A stretch of 64,000 nt of DNA from Streptomyces leeuwenhoekii (GTDB taxonomy: Bacteria > Actinomycetota > Actinomycetes > Streptomycetales > Streptomycetaceae), in contig NZ_LN831790.1 of the NCBI RefSeq assembly GCF_001013905.1, positions 6,896,001 to 6,960,000 of the forward strand, given 5' to 3'. The position numbers and the translations under genes were made by a program. A model generated the notes under the pieces. That model was given only the letters and a program-made list of their open reading frames with translations. It was not told where the DNA came from and did no database searches. Positions 1-12,482 of the stretch are shown here, piece after piece; position 1 is the stretch's first letter; each line of letters opens with the position of its first letter.

Positions 1-55
1 CCTGAAAGTTTCGGGTGTCCGGCTCGTGACCGGACGGCACCCGTGCCGGGAGGTG

Positions 56-87
56 CCGGCGCCGCCGCGGGGCGGTGGCGGCGCCGG
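56..87 (-). terminator. GC-rich hairpin downstream of the GH9 cellulase
   Basis: Arms 56-68 and 75-87 pair over 13 positions with one G-T wobble, around a 6-nt loop. The hairpin begins about 30 nt beyond the cellulase stop codon. No U-tract follows, as is usual for Streptomyces terminators. Confidence 0.6.
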
Positions 88-115
88 ACCGGCGAACGCT
101 TCCGGCGAGCCCCTC

Positions 116-2986
<2,871 letters not shown>

Positions 2987-4012
2987 TCAGGCGGAGTCCC
3001 GGAGCACCAGTTCCGTACGGAGGATGACGTGCCGCCATGCCACCGCGGAGTCCTCCATCTCCTCCAGGAGCAAGCGCACCATGGTCCGGCCGATCTCCTC
3101 CAGCGGCTGACGGACCGTCGTCAGTTTGGGCTCCGTGTGCCGGGCCCGCAGGAAGTCGTCGAAACCGATCACCGCCACGTCCTCCGGCACCCGGCGTCCC
3201 GTGGCGTGCAGGACGCTCAGCGCTCCGGCGGCCATGGAGTCCGACGCGGCGAGGACGGCGTCGATCTTCGGTTCCCGGTCGATGAGTTCGGCCATCGCAC
3301 GGCGCCCGCTCTCCTCGGTGAAGTCCCCCTCCACGACCCAAGTGGGCTTGATTTCGACCCCCGCCCTCTCCAGGGCATCTCGGTAGCCGCGCAACCGGCA
3401 TTGGGCGACGTACATGTCGAGCGGTCCGGTGATCGTCGCGATCGCGCCTCGACCGCTGTTCAACAGGTGTGCGACCGCGCTGCGTGCGCCACCGGCATTG
3501 TCCGCGTCCACGTAGGTGACGGTCTCGTCGGCCGAGCGCCGCCCCAGCATGACGGTGGGCAGACCGGCATCGGCGAGCATGTCCGGCAGTGTGTCCTCGG
3601 CGTGCACGGACATCAGCAGGACTCCGTCGACCCGGCCGCCCCGCGCGTACTCCACGAAGCGCCGCCGGTCCGCGTCGGTGCGCACCAGGGTGAGCAGCAA
3701 CTGCACCTTGGTGTCGGCCAGTGCGTCACCGACGGCCCGGACGGCCTCCGCGAAGAACGGATCGCCGAACTTCCGCCAGTCCGGCTCCGTCATGACCAGT
3801 GCCACGGCGTCCGCGCGCCGCCCGGCCAGGGAACGGGCCGCGAGGTTGGGCACATACCCCAGCTCCGCGATGGCGCGCTGCACGGCACGGCGTGTGGAGT
3901 CCCTGACGCCCGCCGCGTTGTTGATGACACGTGAGACCGTCCCGCGCCCCACCCCGGCGAGGGCGGCCACCTCCTCCAGTGTCGGTGTGCCAGGGCGCTG
4001 TCTGCTGCCCAT
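2987..4012 (-). CDS. LacI-family transcriptional regulator
   Basis: This is a ligand-responsive DNA-binding repressor of about 341 residues, a normal length for the family. An N-terminal LacI helix-turn-helix (TLEEVAALAGVGRGTVSRVINN) and hinge (YVPNLAARSLAGRR) precede a periplasmic-binding-protein-like sensor domain. The C-terminal domain has the usual VAVIGFDDF and LTTVRQP segments. The start at 4012 has GGAGG five bases upstream; an adjacent ATG at 4015 is possible. The gene is transcribed toward the cellulase, and the perfect operator palindrome lies in the gap between them. A role in controlling cellulase or oligosaccharide genes is likely, but the ligand cannot be read from sequence. It could be CebR itself or a paralogue. 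Confidence 0.93.
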   Translation of the reverse strand: MGSRQRPGTPTLEEVAALAGVGRGTVSRVINNAAGVRDSTRRAVQRAIAELGYVPNLAARSLAGRRADAVALVMTEPDWRKFGDPFFAEAVRAVGDALADTKVQLLLTLVRTDADRRRFVEYARGGRVDGVLLMSVHAEDTLPDMLADAGLPTVMLGRRSADETVTYVDADNAGGARSAVAHLLNSGRGAIATITGPLDMYVAQCRLRGYRDALERAGVEIKPTWVVEGDFTEESGRRAMAELIDREPKIDAVLAASDSMAAGALSVLHATGRRVPEDVAVIGFDDFLRARHTEPKLTTVRQPLEEIGRTMVRLLLEEMEDSAVAWRHVILRTELVLRDSA

Positions 4013-4278
4013 CATGACCTCCCCCAACCTCCCCCACGAGATCACCCGATACTACGATCCGCGGACCTTTGGGCCGAAGGCGCCCCGATGAGCCAGGTGT
4101 CCGATCACCGCCCTTGCCGGCTCGGCACTCCTCCGGTTGGGATGTCGGAGCGGGGAACAGGAGCGCGCCCGCATGACGCGCCCGTGGGTCACGTCCCCCG
4201 CTCACAGGCGGTTGGTGCCGGTCGTGGTCACCGACGGGCCGCGGCGGTGACGCGGAAGCCTCCGCGCGGGCGTCGGGG

Positions 4279-4881
4279 TCAGGCGAGCAGATTGACGAGT
4301 CTGATGTACCGGGTCCAGTCCCAGTAGGGGCCGGGGTCCGTGTGGTCGCTGCCCGGTACCTCGTGGTGCCCGATGATGTGCGCCCGGTCCTTGGGTATGC
4401 CGTACCTGGCGCAGACCGCCGCGGTGAGCCGGGCGGACTGCTCGTAGAGGGCGTGGGTGAAGTACGCCGGGCGGTCCACCCAGCCTTCGTGCTCGATCCC
4501 GATGCTGCGTGTGTTGTAGTCCCAGTTCCCCGCGTGCCAGGCGATGTCCGCCTCACGGACGCACTGCGCGATGCGCCCGTCGGCGGACCGGACGACGTAG
4601 TGCGCGGACACCTTCCGCTGCGGGTCGCGGAAGATGGACAGGGTGTCGGCGTAGGTCTCCTGCGTGACGTGGATGACCACGTGGTCGAGGCGGTGGCTCG
4701 TGGGGCGGTTCGCCACCGTGTAGTTGGAGGGGTTCGCCGGCTGCCACTCGGCGCCCGGGTGGTCGACGGCCTGGGGACTCGCGCCGGCCCGCGGGCCGGA
4801 GAGCAAGGCGTGGGGGACGGTGGCGAGCGCGGCGCCCATCAGGAGCCGCCGCCTGCCGGGCAGCGGTGCTGTTCGGTCCAT
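4279..4881 (-). CDS. Tat-exported N-acetylmuramoyl-L-alanine amidase (Amidase_2/PGRP fold)
   Basis: This is a zinc-dependent peptidoglycan amidase of about 200 residues that cuts the bond between N-acetylmuramic acid and L-alanine outside the cell. A twin-arginine signal (RRRLLMGAAL, residues 10-19) marks Tat export. The amidase domain carries the HVVIHVTQ metal-ligand segment, NTRSIGIEHEG and a C-terminal GHHEVPGSDHTDPG motif with the remaining ligands. The start at 4881 has an AAAGG ribosome site eight bases upstream. The frame remains open further upstream, but that part translates as low-complexity sequence. The neighbours do not suggest an operon. Confidence 0.92.
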   Translation of the reverse strand: MDRTAPLPGRRRLLMGAALATVPHALLSGPRAGASPQAVDHPGAEWQPANPSNYTVANRPTSHRLDHVVIHVTQETYADTLSIFRDPQRKVSAHYVVRSADGRIAQCVREADIAWHAGNWDYNTRSIGIEHEGWVDRPAYFTHALYEQSARLTAAVCARYGIPKDRAHIIGHHEVPGSDHTDPGPYWDWTRYIRLVNLLA

Positions 4882-4992
4882 GCGATTGCCTTTCGCTGGT
4901 CCTGAGGTGGGTGGGTTACCGGTGCCTTTCGGTGGTCCGTACGCGGTGGGCCGGGCTGCCGGTGCCTCTGGGGGCGACGGCAGTACCTCGGC

Positions 4993-5046
4993 CGGGTGCG
5001 GGTGCGGGTGCGGGTGCGGGTGCGAGTGGGGGTGGGGGTGCGGGGG
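4993..5046. repeat. Tandem GGGTGC hexamer repeat
   Basis: Five exact copies of a 6-bp G-rich unit, then degenerate copies, lie in the 215-bp gap between the formamidase stop and the amidase start. It resembles the GGGTGCGT tract in the cellulase leader. Confidence 0.8.
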
Positions 5047-5096
5047 TCGGTGGCCGGTGGTCGACCGGGGTGCTCGCACCGCCGGCGGGGAGGCGT

Positions 5097-6110
5097 TCAG
5101 CTCCGCAGCGTGGCCGCCACCTCGCGCAGCCGTGCGTGCATCCCGCGGTGCGTCTCGCGTGCGGGCAGCCACTGCTTGCGGAGTTTGGCCACGCACGTGT
5201 AGTTGGTGTCGCAGACATTGGCCAGCGGGGACTCGACGGTCTGGGTCGCGAACTGGTACGCGTCCAGCTCGCTGAACCCGTAGTCGCGCACCAGCCACTG
5301 CACCAGGTCCAGTTGCGATATGCGGAAGGCGTCCTCCAGCGGACGTGCCGAACCGGTCGAGATGATGTGGGTGTCGGACTCGATGCGGGGCCAGGGTGTG
5401 GCGAGGCCCTTCAGCAACTCGACGATCACCACCGTGTTCATCGCGCACTCCACGGCGACTCCGCAGGTCTCTCCCTCGCCCTGCCGTGCGTGCCCGTCGC
5501 CGAGGCTGAGCAGCGCGCCCTCGACGTTGACCCCGAGATAGCAGGTGACACCGGCCCGCATCTCGGGCGTGTCCATGTTGCCGCCGTGCGCGTCGGGGAC
5601 CAGGGCCGAGCGCACCTCCAGGTTGGCGGGGGCCACCCCCACCGTGCCGTGCATGGGGTCCATGGGCAGCTCCACCTCGATGTCGCTGTCCTGCGCCCGG
5701 AACATCGCCGTACGCCGGGTCCGGTCCAGTTGCCAGATCCAGACCCTTTCGGGCAGCGGCGGCTGGAGCGTGGCCGTGGTGTGCGTGGAGGTGAGCGCAC
5801 CGAACAGGGGGACCGTGGTCGACGCGGCCCAGTCCCGGGCCGGCTCGATCGACACGAAGTGCACGGCGACGGTGTCCCCGGGCTCCGCGCCCTCCACGTG
5901 GAAGGGGCCGGTCTGGGGGTTGAGGAACGGGAACGCGCAGACCTCGGACACCAGGTCCTTCTCGGACCGCACCCGGCCGGCGAAGCAGTCCTCGGTGTAC
6001 AGGTCCAGGACCGTGCCGGGGGCGATGCGTGCGACGGGCGGTGCCCCGCCGAACGTCCAGGCGTATTCGTCCGGTCCCGGACGTACGGTCAGGATGCGGG
6101 GGGCGCTCAT
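5097..6110 (-). CDS. Acetamidase/formamidase family protein (FmdA/AmdA)
   Basis: The protein has 337 residues and belongs to the FmdA_AmdA amidohydrolase family, which releases ammonia from formamide, acetamide or similar short amides. Family hallmarks include the early FGGAPPVARIAPGTVLDLYTED strand region, GPFHVEGAEPGDTVAVHF, the metal-site DAHGGNMDTPEMRAG segment and LSLGDGHARQGEGETCG. The length is a little below the roughly 400 of bacterial formamidases but typical of actinobacterial members. GGAG lies about 11 bases before the ATG. It is transcribed toward the Tat amidase with 215 bp between them, so co-transcription is possible but unproven. The substrate is unknown. Confidence 0.9.
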   Translation of the reverse strand: MSAPRILTVRPGPDEYAWTFGGAPPVARIAPGTVLDLYTEDCFAGRVRSEKDLVSEVCAFPFLNPQTGPFHVEGAEPGDTVAVHFVSIEPARDWAASTTVPLFGALTSTHTTATLQPPLPERVWIWQLDRTRRTAMFRAQDSDIEVELPMDPMHGTVGVAPANLEVRSALVPDAHGGNMDTPEMRAGVTCYLGVNVEGALLSLGDGHARQGEGETCGVAVECAMNTVVIVELLKGLATPWPRIESDTHIISTGSARPLEDAFRISQLDLVQWLVRDYGFSELDAYQFATQTVESPLANVCDTNYTCVAKLRKQWLPARETHRGMHARLREVAATLRS

Positions 6111-6320
6111 CGCTGCACGGCTCCGTTCTGACGAAGGGCCGGCGGGGGACAGGCCATCGCCGGTGCGTTCTCGCGGATCACGTTACGGCGCCCGCCCGTT
6201 GGGCAGAAGGCGGCGGCCCGGATCCGTGGACGGCCGGGGGGTTGTGGACAACTCGCTCACTCGACCGGGTGAGGGAAGGGGACGAGGGGGCTGCCGGGGC
6301 GCGGGCCGGCGAAGCCGGGC

Positions 6321-7529
6321 TCAGCCGCGTTCCGCCACGGCCGCCGGATCGTCCAGCACCGCCCGCACCACCGCGTGCGCGGCGCCCAGCAACGGCCCCT
6401 CGGGCCCGAGTTCCGACACCGACACGGGGCATGCCGGGCCGGCCGTGCGCCGGGCCAGTTCCTCCCGGAGGGAGGGCAGCAGCCAGGGAGCGAGCCCGGC
6501 CAGTGCGCCGCCGAGGACCACGGCCTCCGGATCGAGCAGGTTGACGGCTCCCGTCAGGGCGATGCCGAGCGCCGTCCCCGCCGCGCGCAGGGCACGCCGG
6601 ACCTCCTCGTCACCTGCTTCGGCCCGCCGGGCGAGCAGGCCCACCCGGTCCTCGCCCGGCTCCAGACCGGCCGCGCGCAGCACCGCCTTCTCACCGGCGT
6701 ACTGCTCCAGGCAGCCGCGCCCCCCGCAGGGGCACGCGGGACCGTCGGGCCACACCGGCACATGCCCCAGCTCGCCCGCGAAGCCGCGGGTTCCGCGCAG
6801 CAGCAGCCCGTCGACGACGACGGCGGCACCGATGCCGATCTCGGCGGACACGTGCAGGAAGTCCCGCGGCGTGCCCTCGCCGAGCCAGAGTTCCGCGAGG
6901 GCGCCGAAGTTGGCCTCGTTGTCCACGGTCAGCGGTATGTCCGCGGGCAGCAGGGCGCTCAGATCCGCGTCGTGCCAGTCGAGGTTGGGGGCGCGTACGA
7001 CGGTCCGGGCGTCGCGGGCCACCAGGCCCGGCACCGCCACGGCGAGCCCGGCCGGCCACAGGCCCTCCCCCTCCGCCTCGGCGACGACCCGCCGCACCAG
7101 TGCGGCGAGCTGCTCGATCACCGGTTCCGGTGAGCGGCCGCGGTGGGTGCCGTACCGCACGGCCCGCGCGCGCACCCGGCCGCGCAGGTCGACCGCGCAG
7201 GCCGCCAGGTGGTCGACGCCGACCTCGGCGCCGAGCCCCGCGGGACCGCGCGCGCTGACGGCGAGCGCCGACCCCGGGCGGCCCACCCGTCCGGGACGCT
7301 CGGGGCCGAGTTCCTCCAGCAGCCCCGTGCGGATCAGCTCGTCCACGAGGGTGGACACCGCCGCCCGGGTGAGGCCGATCCGTGAGGCGACGGCCGCCCG
7401 GGACAGGGGGCCCTCGGCGCTGACGGTGTGCATCACCCGGGCGAGGTTGCGGCGGCGCATGCCCTGCTGGGTGTCCGGCAGCGCGCGTCCGGGGCCGGCC
7501 GGGTGTGCCTCGTGCGGGGGTGCGGTCAT
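6321..7529 (-). CDS. ROK-family transcriptional regulator of the xylose locus
   Basis: This is a XylR/NagC-type regulator of 402 residues. An N-terminal winged helix (about 25-90, with SRAAVASRIGLTRAAVSTLVDELIRTGLL) is followed by a ROK sugar-kinase-like domain. The ROK zinc motif CPCGGRGCLEQYAG and the ELGHVPV segment are present. It lies 67 bp downstream of xylB on the same strand and is probably co-transcribed with it. Xylose or a derivative is the expected effector, by analogy with XylR. The xylA-xylB intergenic region is the likely target. An internal ATG at residue 24 would also leave a full HTH. Confidence 0.93.
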   Translation of the reverse strand: MTAPPHEAHPAGPGRALPDTQQGMRRRNLARVMHTVSAEGPLSRAAVASRIGLTRAAVSTLVDELIRTGLLEELGPERPGRVGRPGSALAVSARGPAGLGAEVGVDHLAACAVDLRGRVRARAVRYGTHRGRSPEPVIEQLAALVRRVVAEAEGEGLWPAGLAVAVPGLVARDARTVVRAPNLDWHDADLSALLPADIPLTVDNEANFGALAELWLGEGTPRDFLHVSAEIGIGAAVVVDGLLLRGTRGFAGELGHVPVWPDGPACPCGGRGCLEQYAGEKAVLRAAGLEPGEDRVGLLARRAEAGDEEVRRALRAAGTALGIALTGAVNLLDPEAVVLGGALAGLAPWLLPSLREELARRTAGPACPVSVSELGPEGPLLGAAHAVVRAVLDDPAAVAERG

Positions 7530-7596
7530 GCCTGGCGTCAGTCCTCGGTCGGTGCCGTCTGCGGCCCCGACCCCGCCGGCGGCGGGGCCGGGATGG

Positions 7597-9042
7597 TCAC
7601 TGGGTGTCCGTGCCCCGCTCCAGCAGCGGGGCCGCGTCGGAGACTACCCCGGCGATCCTGGCCAGCGCCGCCTCGTCCCGCTCCACCGCGTCCAGCACCG
7701 GGCCGGCGGTGGTGTTCCAGCGCCGGGCGACCGCGGCCGGATCCTCTCCCGTCAGCAGACCGGCCGCCTGTGCGGCGGCCCCGAGCGCGACCAGTTCCCT
7801 GGCCTCGGGGATCTGGACCGGCCGGCCCGACAGCCGGCGTACGGTCTCCTGCCAGGCCCTGCCGCGGGCGCCGCCGCCGATCAGCAGCAGGGGCGCGGAC
7901 GGGTCCGCGTCCTCGTCGAGGACCAGGTCGAGTGCGCCGAGCAGCGAGTGGACGGCTCCGTCGTAGGCCGCCTGCAGGAGCTGGCCGGCGGTGGTGTCGT
8001 GGCGCAGACCGTGCAGCAGGCCGGAGGCGTGCGGCAGATTCGGGGTGCGCTCGCCGTCCAGGTAGGGCAGGAGGGTGACGCTCGTGCCGGGTTCGACCGC
8101 CTCGCGGTCCAGGCCCAGCAGGGCGGCCACGCGGTCGACGGCGAGGGTGCAGTTCAGCGTGCACGCCAGGGGCAGCCAGTCGCCGCGGGCGTCGGCGAAG
8201 CCCGCCACGGTGCCGCTCGGGTCGGCGGGCCGGTGCCGCGACACCGCGTACACCGTGCCCGACGTGCCCAGGCTCATCACCGGCATGCCGGGACGCAGCC
8301 CGAGCCCGAGCGCGGCGGCGGCGTTGTCCCCCGTGCCGGGCGCGACCAGGGTGCCCTCGGCCAGCGGCAGGTCGTGACGGCCGCGCACGGTGCCCGCCAC
8401 CTCGCCGGGCCGGACCACACGCGGCAGCAGCGCCGGATCGAGCTCCACGCGCGCGAGGATCTCCTCGTCGTACGCCTCCGTGCCGGACGCCCACCAGCCG
8501 GTGCCGGAGGCATCTCCGCGGTCGGTGGTCCCCAGCCCGGTCAGGCGCTCGGTGAGGTAGTCGTGGGGGAGGCGTACGGCCTTGGTCGCGCGGGCCGCCT
8601 CCGGCTCGTTCTCGGCCAGCCAGGCCCACTTCGTGACCGTGAACGACGCGGCCGGGACGAGCCCGGTGCGCTCGGCCCAGAACTTCGCGCCGCCCAGCTC
8701 CTCGGTCAGCCGGCGCGCCTGCGGTGCCGACCGGACGTCGTTCCACAGCAGCGCCGGACGGACCGGCTCACCCCGGTCGTCCAGGGTGACCAGGCCGTGC
8801 TGCTGCCCGCCGATCGACACCGCGGCGGCCTCGTGCGCCGCGTCCCCGCACTGGCGCAGGGCCTCGCACAGGGCGTCCCACCAACGGCGGGGATCGCTCT
8901 CGCGGCGGGACCCGGAGGACACGGTGTGCGGCGCGTGACCGCTCGCGACCACCTGTCCGGTGGCCGCGTCGACGACCAGCGCCTTGGTGGACTGGGTGGA
9001 CGAGTCCACGCCGACGACGAGCGGACCCTCGGCTGCTGACAT
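7597..9042 (-). CDS. xylB: Xylulokinase
   Basis: This FGGY-family sugar kinase of 481 residues phosphorylates D-xylulose to D-xylulose 5-phosphate for entry into the pentose phosphate pathway. The N-terminal phosphate-binding motif GVDSSTQSTKALVVD is present, as are the substrate region SIGGQQHGLVTLD and WNDVRS, the ATP-site GTGDNAAAALGLGL and a C-terminal LLLIGGGARGRAWQ. The start at 9042 has GGGAG eight bases upstream. It is divergent from xylA across about 200 bp and is followed by the ROK regulator gene. Product assignment rests on family motifs and on the xylA neighbour. Confidence 0.96.
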   Translation of the reverse strand: MSAAEGPLVVGVDSSTQSTKALVVDAATGQVVASGHAPHTVSSGSRRESDPRRWWDALCEALRQCGDAAHEAAAVSIGGQQHGLVTLDDRGEPVRPALLWNDVRSAPQARRLTEELGGAKFWAERTGLVPAASFTVTKWAWLAENEPEAARATKAVRLPHDYLTERLTGLGTTDRGDASGTGWWASGTEAYDEEILARVELDPALLPRVVRPGEVAGTVRGRHDLPLAEGTLVAPGTGDNAAAALGLGLRPGMPVMSLGTSGTVYAVSRHRPADPSGTVAGFADARGDWLPLACTLNCTLAVDRVAALLGLDREAVEPGTSVTLLPYLDGERTPNLPHASGLLHGLRHDTTAGQLLQAAYDGAVHSLLGALDLVLDEDADPSAPLLLIGGGARGRAWQETVRRLSGRPVQIPEARELVALGAAAQAAGLLTGEDPAAVARRWNTTAGPVLDAVERDEAALARIAGVVSDAAPLLERGTDTQ

Positions 9043-9113
9043 CGGGCTTCTCCCTCTTCCGCGGCTCAGCGGGATCTGACCTGGGCACCCGCGCGGGGCC
9101 CCGGCCTTCTGCG

Positions 9114-9142
9114 GATGTCCGGACCGGGATGATCCGGACATC
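9114..9142. promoter_or_regulatory. Inverted repeat between xylB and xylA
   Basis: Perfect 10-bp arms GATGTCCGGA (9114-9123) and TCCGGACATC (9133-9142) flank a 9-bp spacer, about 72 bp upstream of the xylB start. It could be an operator for the ROK regulator or a leader hairpin. A second, imperfect pair ending in ACT/AGT (9188-9218) surrounds the sequence AATTTGTAAAC closer to xylA. Confidence 0.45.
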
Positions 9143-9192
9143 ACTCCTTCGGGGACGACGTGTCCCTTCCCAGGAATACGTCCGCATACTAA

Positions 9193-10410
<1,218 letters not shown>

Positions 10411-10438
10411 GCCCGCGCGGGGCACCGCCCGCGACTGC

Positions 10439-10480
10439 CCGGTCGCGCATGTCCGGCCCGTCCCCGGCATGCGCGACCGG
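10439..10480 (+). terminator. Rho-independent-type hairpin after xylA
   Basis: Perfect 13-bp arms at 10439-10451 and 10468-10480 enclose a 16-nt loop, 29 nt after the xylA stop. No U-tract is present. Confidence 0.75.
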
Positions 10481-10678
10481 CTCCCGCGCCGTGCCCCGCG
10501 GACGTCCACGCGAAGCACGGGGTGTCCCAGGGAGCCGGCCGGTGGACGGCCACCGAAGGCCGATCGTGCCCGCGGTGCCTGTGCGCCCGCAGTGCCTGTG
10601 ACACGTTGACGGTCCCGGTACGGCCGTCGTCCGGGGCCCCAGGCGACCGCCCCGCGGTCGCCTGGGAGGATGGCGGGC

Positions 10679-11122
10679 ATGACACGAGAGGATGCGGCGG
10701 TCGCGGTTCCGGGCGCTGGCCCCGCCGAGCCGCTGGCGGTCGTGGCGGCCGCGATCGTCCAGGAGGGGCGCCTGCTGGTCGTGAGCAAGCAGGCGGCCCC
10801 GGACGTGTTCTACCTTCCCGGGGGCAAGCCCGACGCGGGCGAGGCGCCGCTGGAGGCGCTCTGCCGTGAACTCGACGAGGAACTGGGCGTCGAGCCCCTC
10901 CAGCCGCGGCTGCTGGCCCACATCGATTCCGTGGCGGCCCTGGAGGGCGTGCCGATGCGCCTGACCCTGTTCGAGGCGCGCATCGACCGACCGCCCCGGC
11001 CCGCGGCCGAACTGGCCCGCCTGCGCTGGATCTCCGGGGAGGCGACCGAGCTCCGGCTGGCTCCCGCCGTCACGGACCATGTGCTGCCCCTGCTGCGGCG
11101 CAGGGGCTCCATGAAGCCGTAG
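10679..11122 (+). CDS. Nudix hydrolase
   Basis: This small Nudix-family pyrophosphohydrolase has about 147 residues. The Nudix box is complete and contiguous: GGKPDAGE, then REL and EELGV, which bind the metal. The substrate cannot be read; the family cleaves nucleoside diphosphates linked to other groups, including oxidised nucleotides and sugar nucleotides. An ATG at 10670 abuts the GGGAGG ribosome site, so the in-frame ATG at 10679, nine bases downstream of it, is preferred. It converges with the SWIM protein gene. Confidence 0.9.
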   Translation: MTREDAAVAVPGAGPAEPLAVVAAAIVQEGRLLVVSKQAAPDVFYLPGGKPDAGEAPLEALCRELDEELGVEPLQPRLLAHIDSVAALEGVPMRLTLFEARIDRPPRPAAELARLRWISGEATELRLAPAVTDHVLPLLRRRGSMKP

Positions 11123-11207
11123 CGGCCACCGGGCGCGGCGCCTTCCGTCCCGCCGGCCGGCGGCACGTCCGGCAGGACGCGCCGCGGTCGGTCACCGGTC
11201 TCGGGTG

Positions 11208-12482
11208 TCACGGCTCGTCCCCCGCCGCCGGCCCGGCGGCTTCCAGGGCCGCAGCGGGGTCGTGGGCCGGGTCTCCCGCGGGGAGCCAGCGCTCTCCTTC
11301 CCCGCGGTAGGGCCACCAGCGGCCGTCGTGGCCCAGGCGGAGCTGGCGGGGCGCGCCGACCACCGTCCACCGGTTGGCCCGCGCCCGCAGCGACGGGCGC
11401 TCGTCCTCGTCCCACGCCGATTCCAGGGCGCTACGCGCGCGTGCCAGCGCGTCGCCCTCCACTTCCCACTCCTCCTCCAGCACGGACAGTGCCTCCGCGC
11501 CACCGTGCCGCCACGCGCGTACCGCCGCGGCCATGGCTTGCCCATCCCGCCCCGACCCGTCGGCGAGGCGAGCCGCCACGGACGGTTCCGGATCGCCCAC
11601 GGCAAGCCGTACCGCGTCCTGAGCGACCGTCGGCTCCGCCTCCGGCGCGCTCTCCGCGTGCCCGGGCCGCAACGCCCCGGCGAGCAGACGGTGCGCCTCC
11701 GCCGCCGCCCTGGAGGCCAGCAGGGAAAGCGCGTCGACGTCGATCTCGGGCGGGGGCGCGGCCCCGGTGTCCAGGGACGGGGGCACGCCCGGCTCCCCCG
11801 GCAGCTCGGGCGGGGCGGGCAGCGGAGGCAGCAACGCCCCCGTCGCATAGGCATCGGCGGCGTCCACGCCCTCGGCCCGGGGGGTCTCCTCCCCGTCAGC
11901 CGCGCGGCCGTGCGCCTGGAGGGCGTCCAGTACCGCCTGCTCGCCGCGTCCCCGCATCAGCAGCAGGACGAAGGGATCCTGGTCCAGCAGCCGCGCCACC
12001 TGATGGCACAGCGCCGCCGTGTGCCCGCAGTGGTCCCAGGCGCCGCAGCCGCATGCCGGTTCCAGGTCACCCATGCCCGGCAGCAGCTCGATCCCGGCCG
12101 CCGCCGCGTCCTCGACGAGATGCGGCGGCATCTCGCGCTCGAGCAGCGCCGCGACGTGCCCGGCCCGTTCGGCCGCCATGTCGGTGAAACGGTCCCACTG
12201 TTCGCCGGTCAGCTCCTCCAGCAGCACGTCGGCCCGGTGGGCCGTGCCGTCCCGGTCCCGGACCACGGCCGTGATGCGTCCCGGCCGGACGGAGACCGCG
12301 CCGACCGCCCCCGCGCGTGCGAGCCGGCCGCCCGTCTTGACCTGCTGGGCGTCCAGTGCCGTGTCCTCCAGTGCCCGCAGCCACGCGCGGCCCCACCACG
12401 TCTGTGCGAAACTCCGCCCCCGCACGGGAGGCAGTGCGGTGAACGTGCGCTCCCTGTCACCGTCGTACCGGGTCGTCGTCAT
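11208..12482 (-). CDS. SWIM zinc-finger protein coupled to a SNF2 helicase
   Basis: A protein of 424 residues. It contains a SWIM zinc finger, CxCx5CxH, at Cys144, Cys146, Cys152 and His154. An alanine-rich C-terminal half with no recognised domain follows. SWIM fingers mediate DNA or protein binding. Its ATG overlaps the stop of the upstream SNF2 helicase gene by four bases (ATGA), so the two products are made together and probably act together on DNA. This SNF2-SWIM pairing is recurrent in actinobacteria. The precise role, such as repair, chromatin remodelling or defence, is not shown. Confidence 0.9.
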   Translation of the reverse strand: MTTTRYDGDRERTFTALPPVRGRSFAQTWWGRAWLRALEDTALDAQQVKTGGRLARAGAVGAVSVRPGRITAVVRDRDGTAHRADVLLEELTGEQWDRFTDMAAERAGHVAALLEREMPPHLVEDAAAAGIELLPGMGDLEPACGCGAWDHCGHTAALCHQVARLLDQDPFVLLLMRGRGEQAVLDALQAHGRAADGEETPRAEGVDAADAYATGALLPPLPAPPELPGEPGVPPSLDTGAAPPPEIDVDALSLLASRAAAEAHRLLAGALRPGHAESAPEAEPTVAQDAVRLAVGDPEPSVAARLADGSGRDGQAMAAAVRAWRHGGAEALSVLEEEWEVEGDALARARSALESAWDEDERPSLRARANRWTVVGAPRQLRLGHDGRWWPYRGEGERWLPAGDPAHDPAAALEAAGPAAGDEP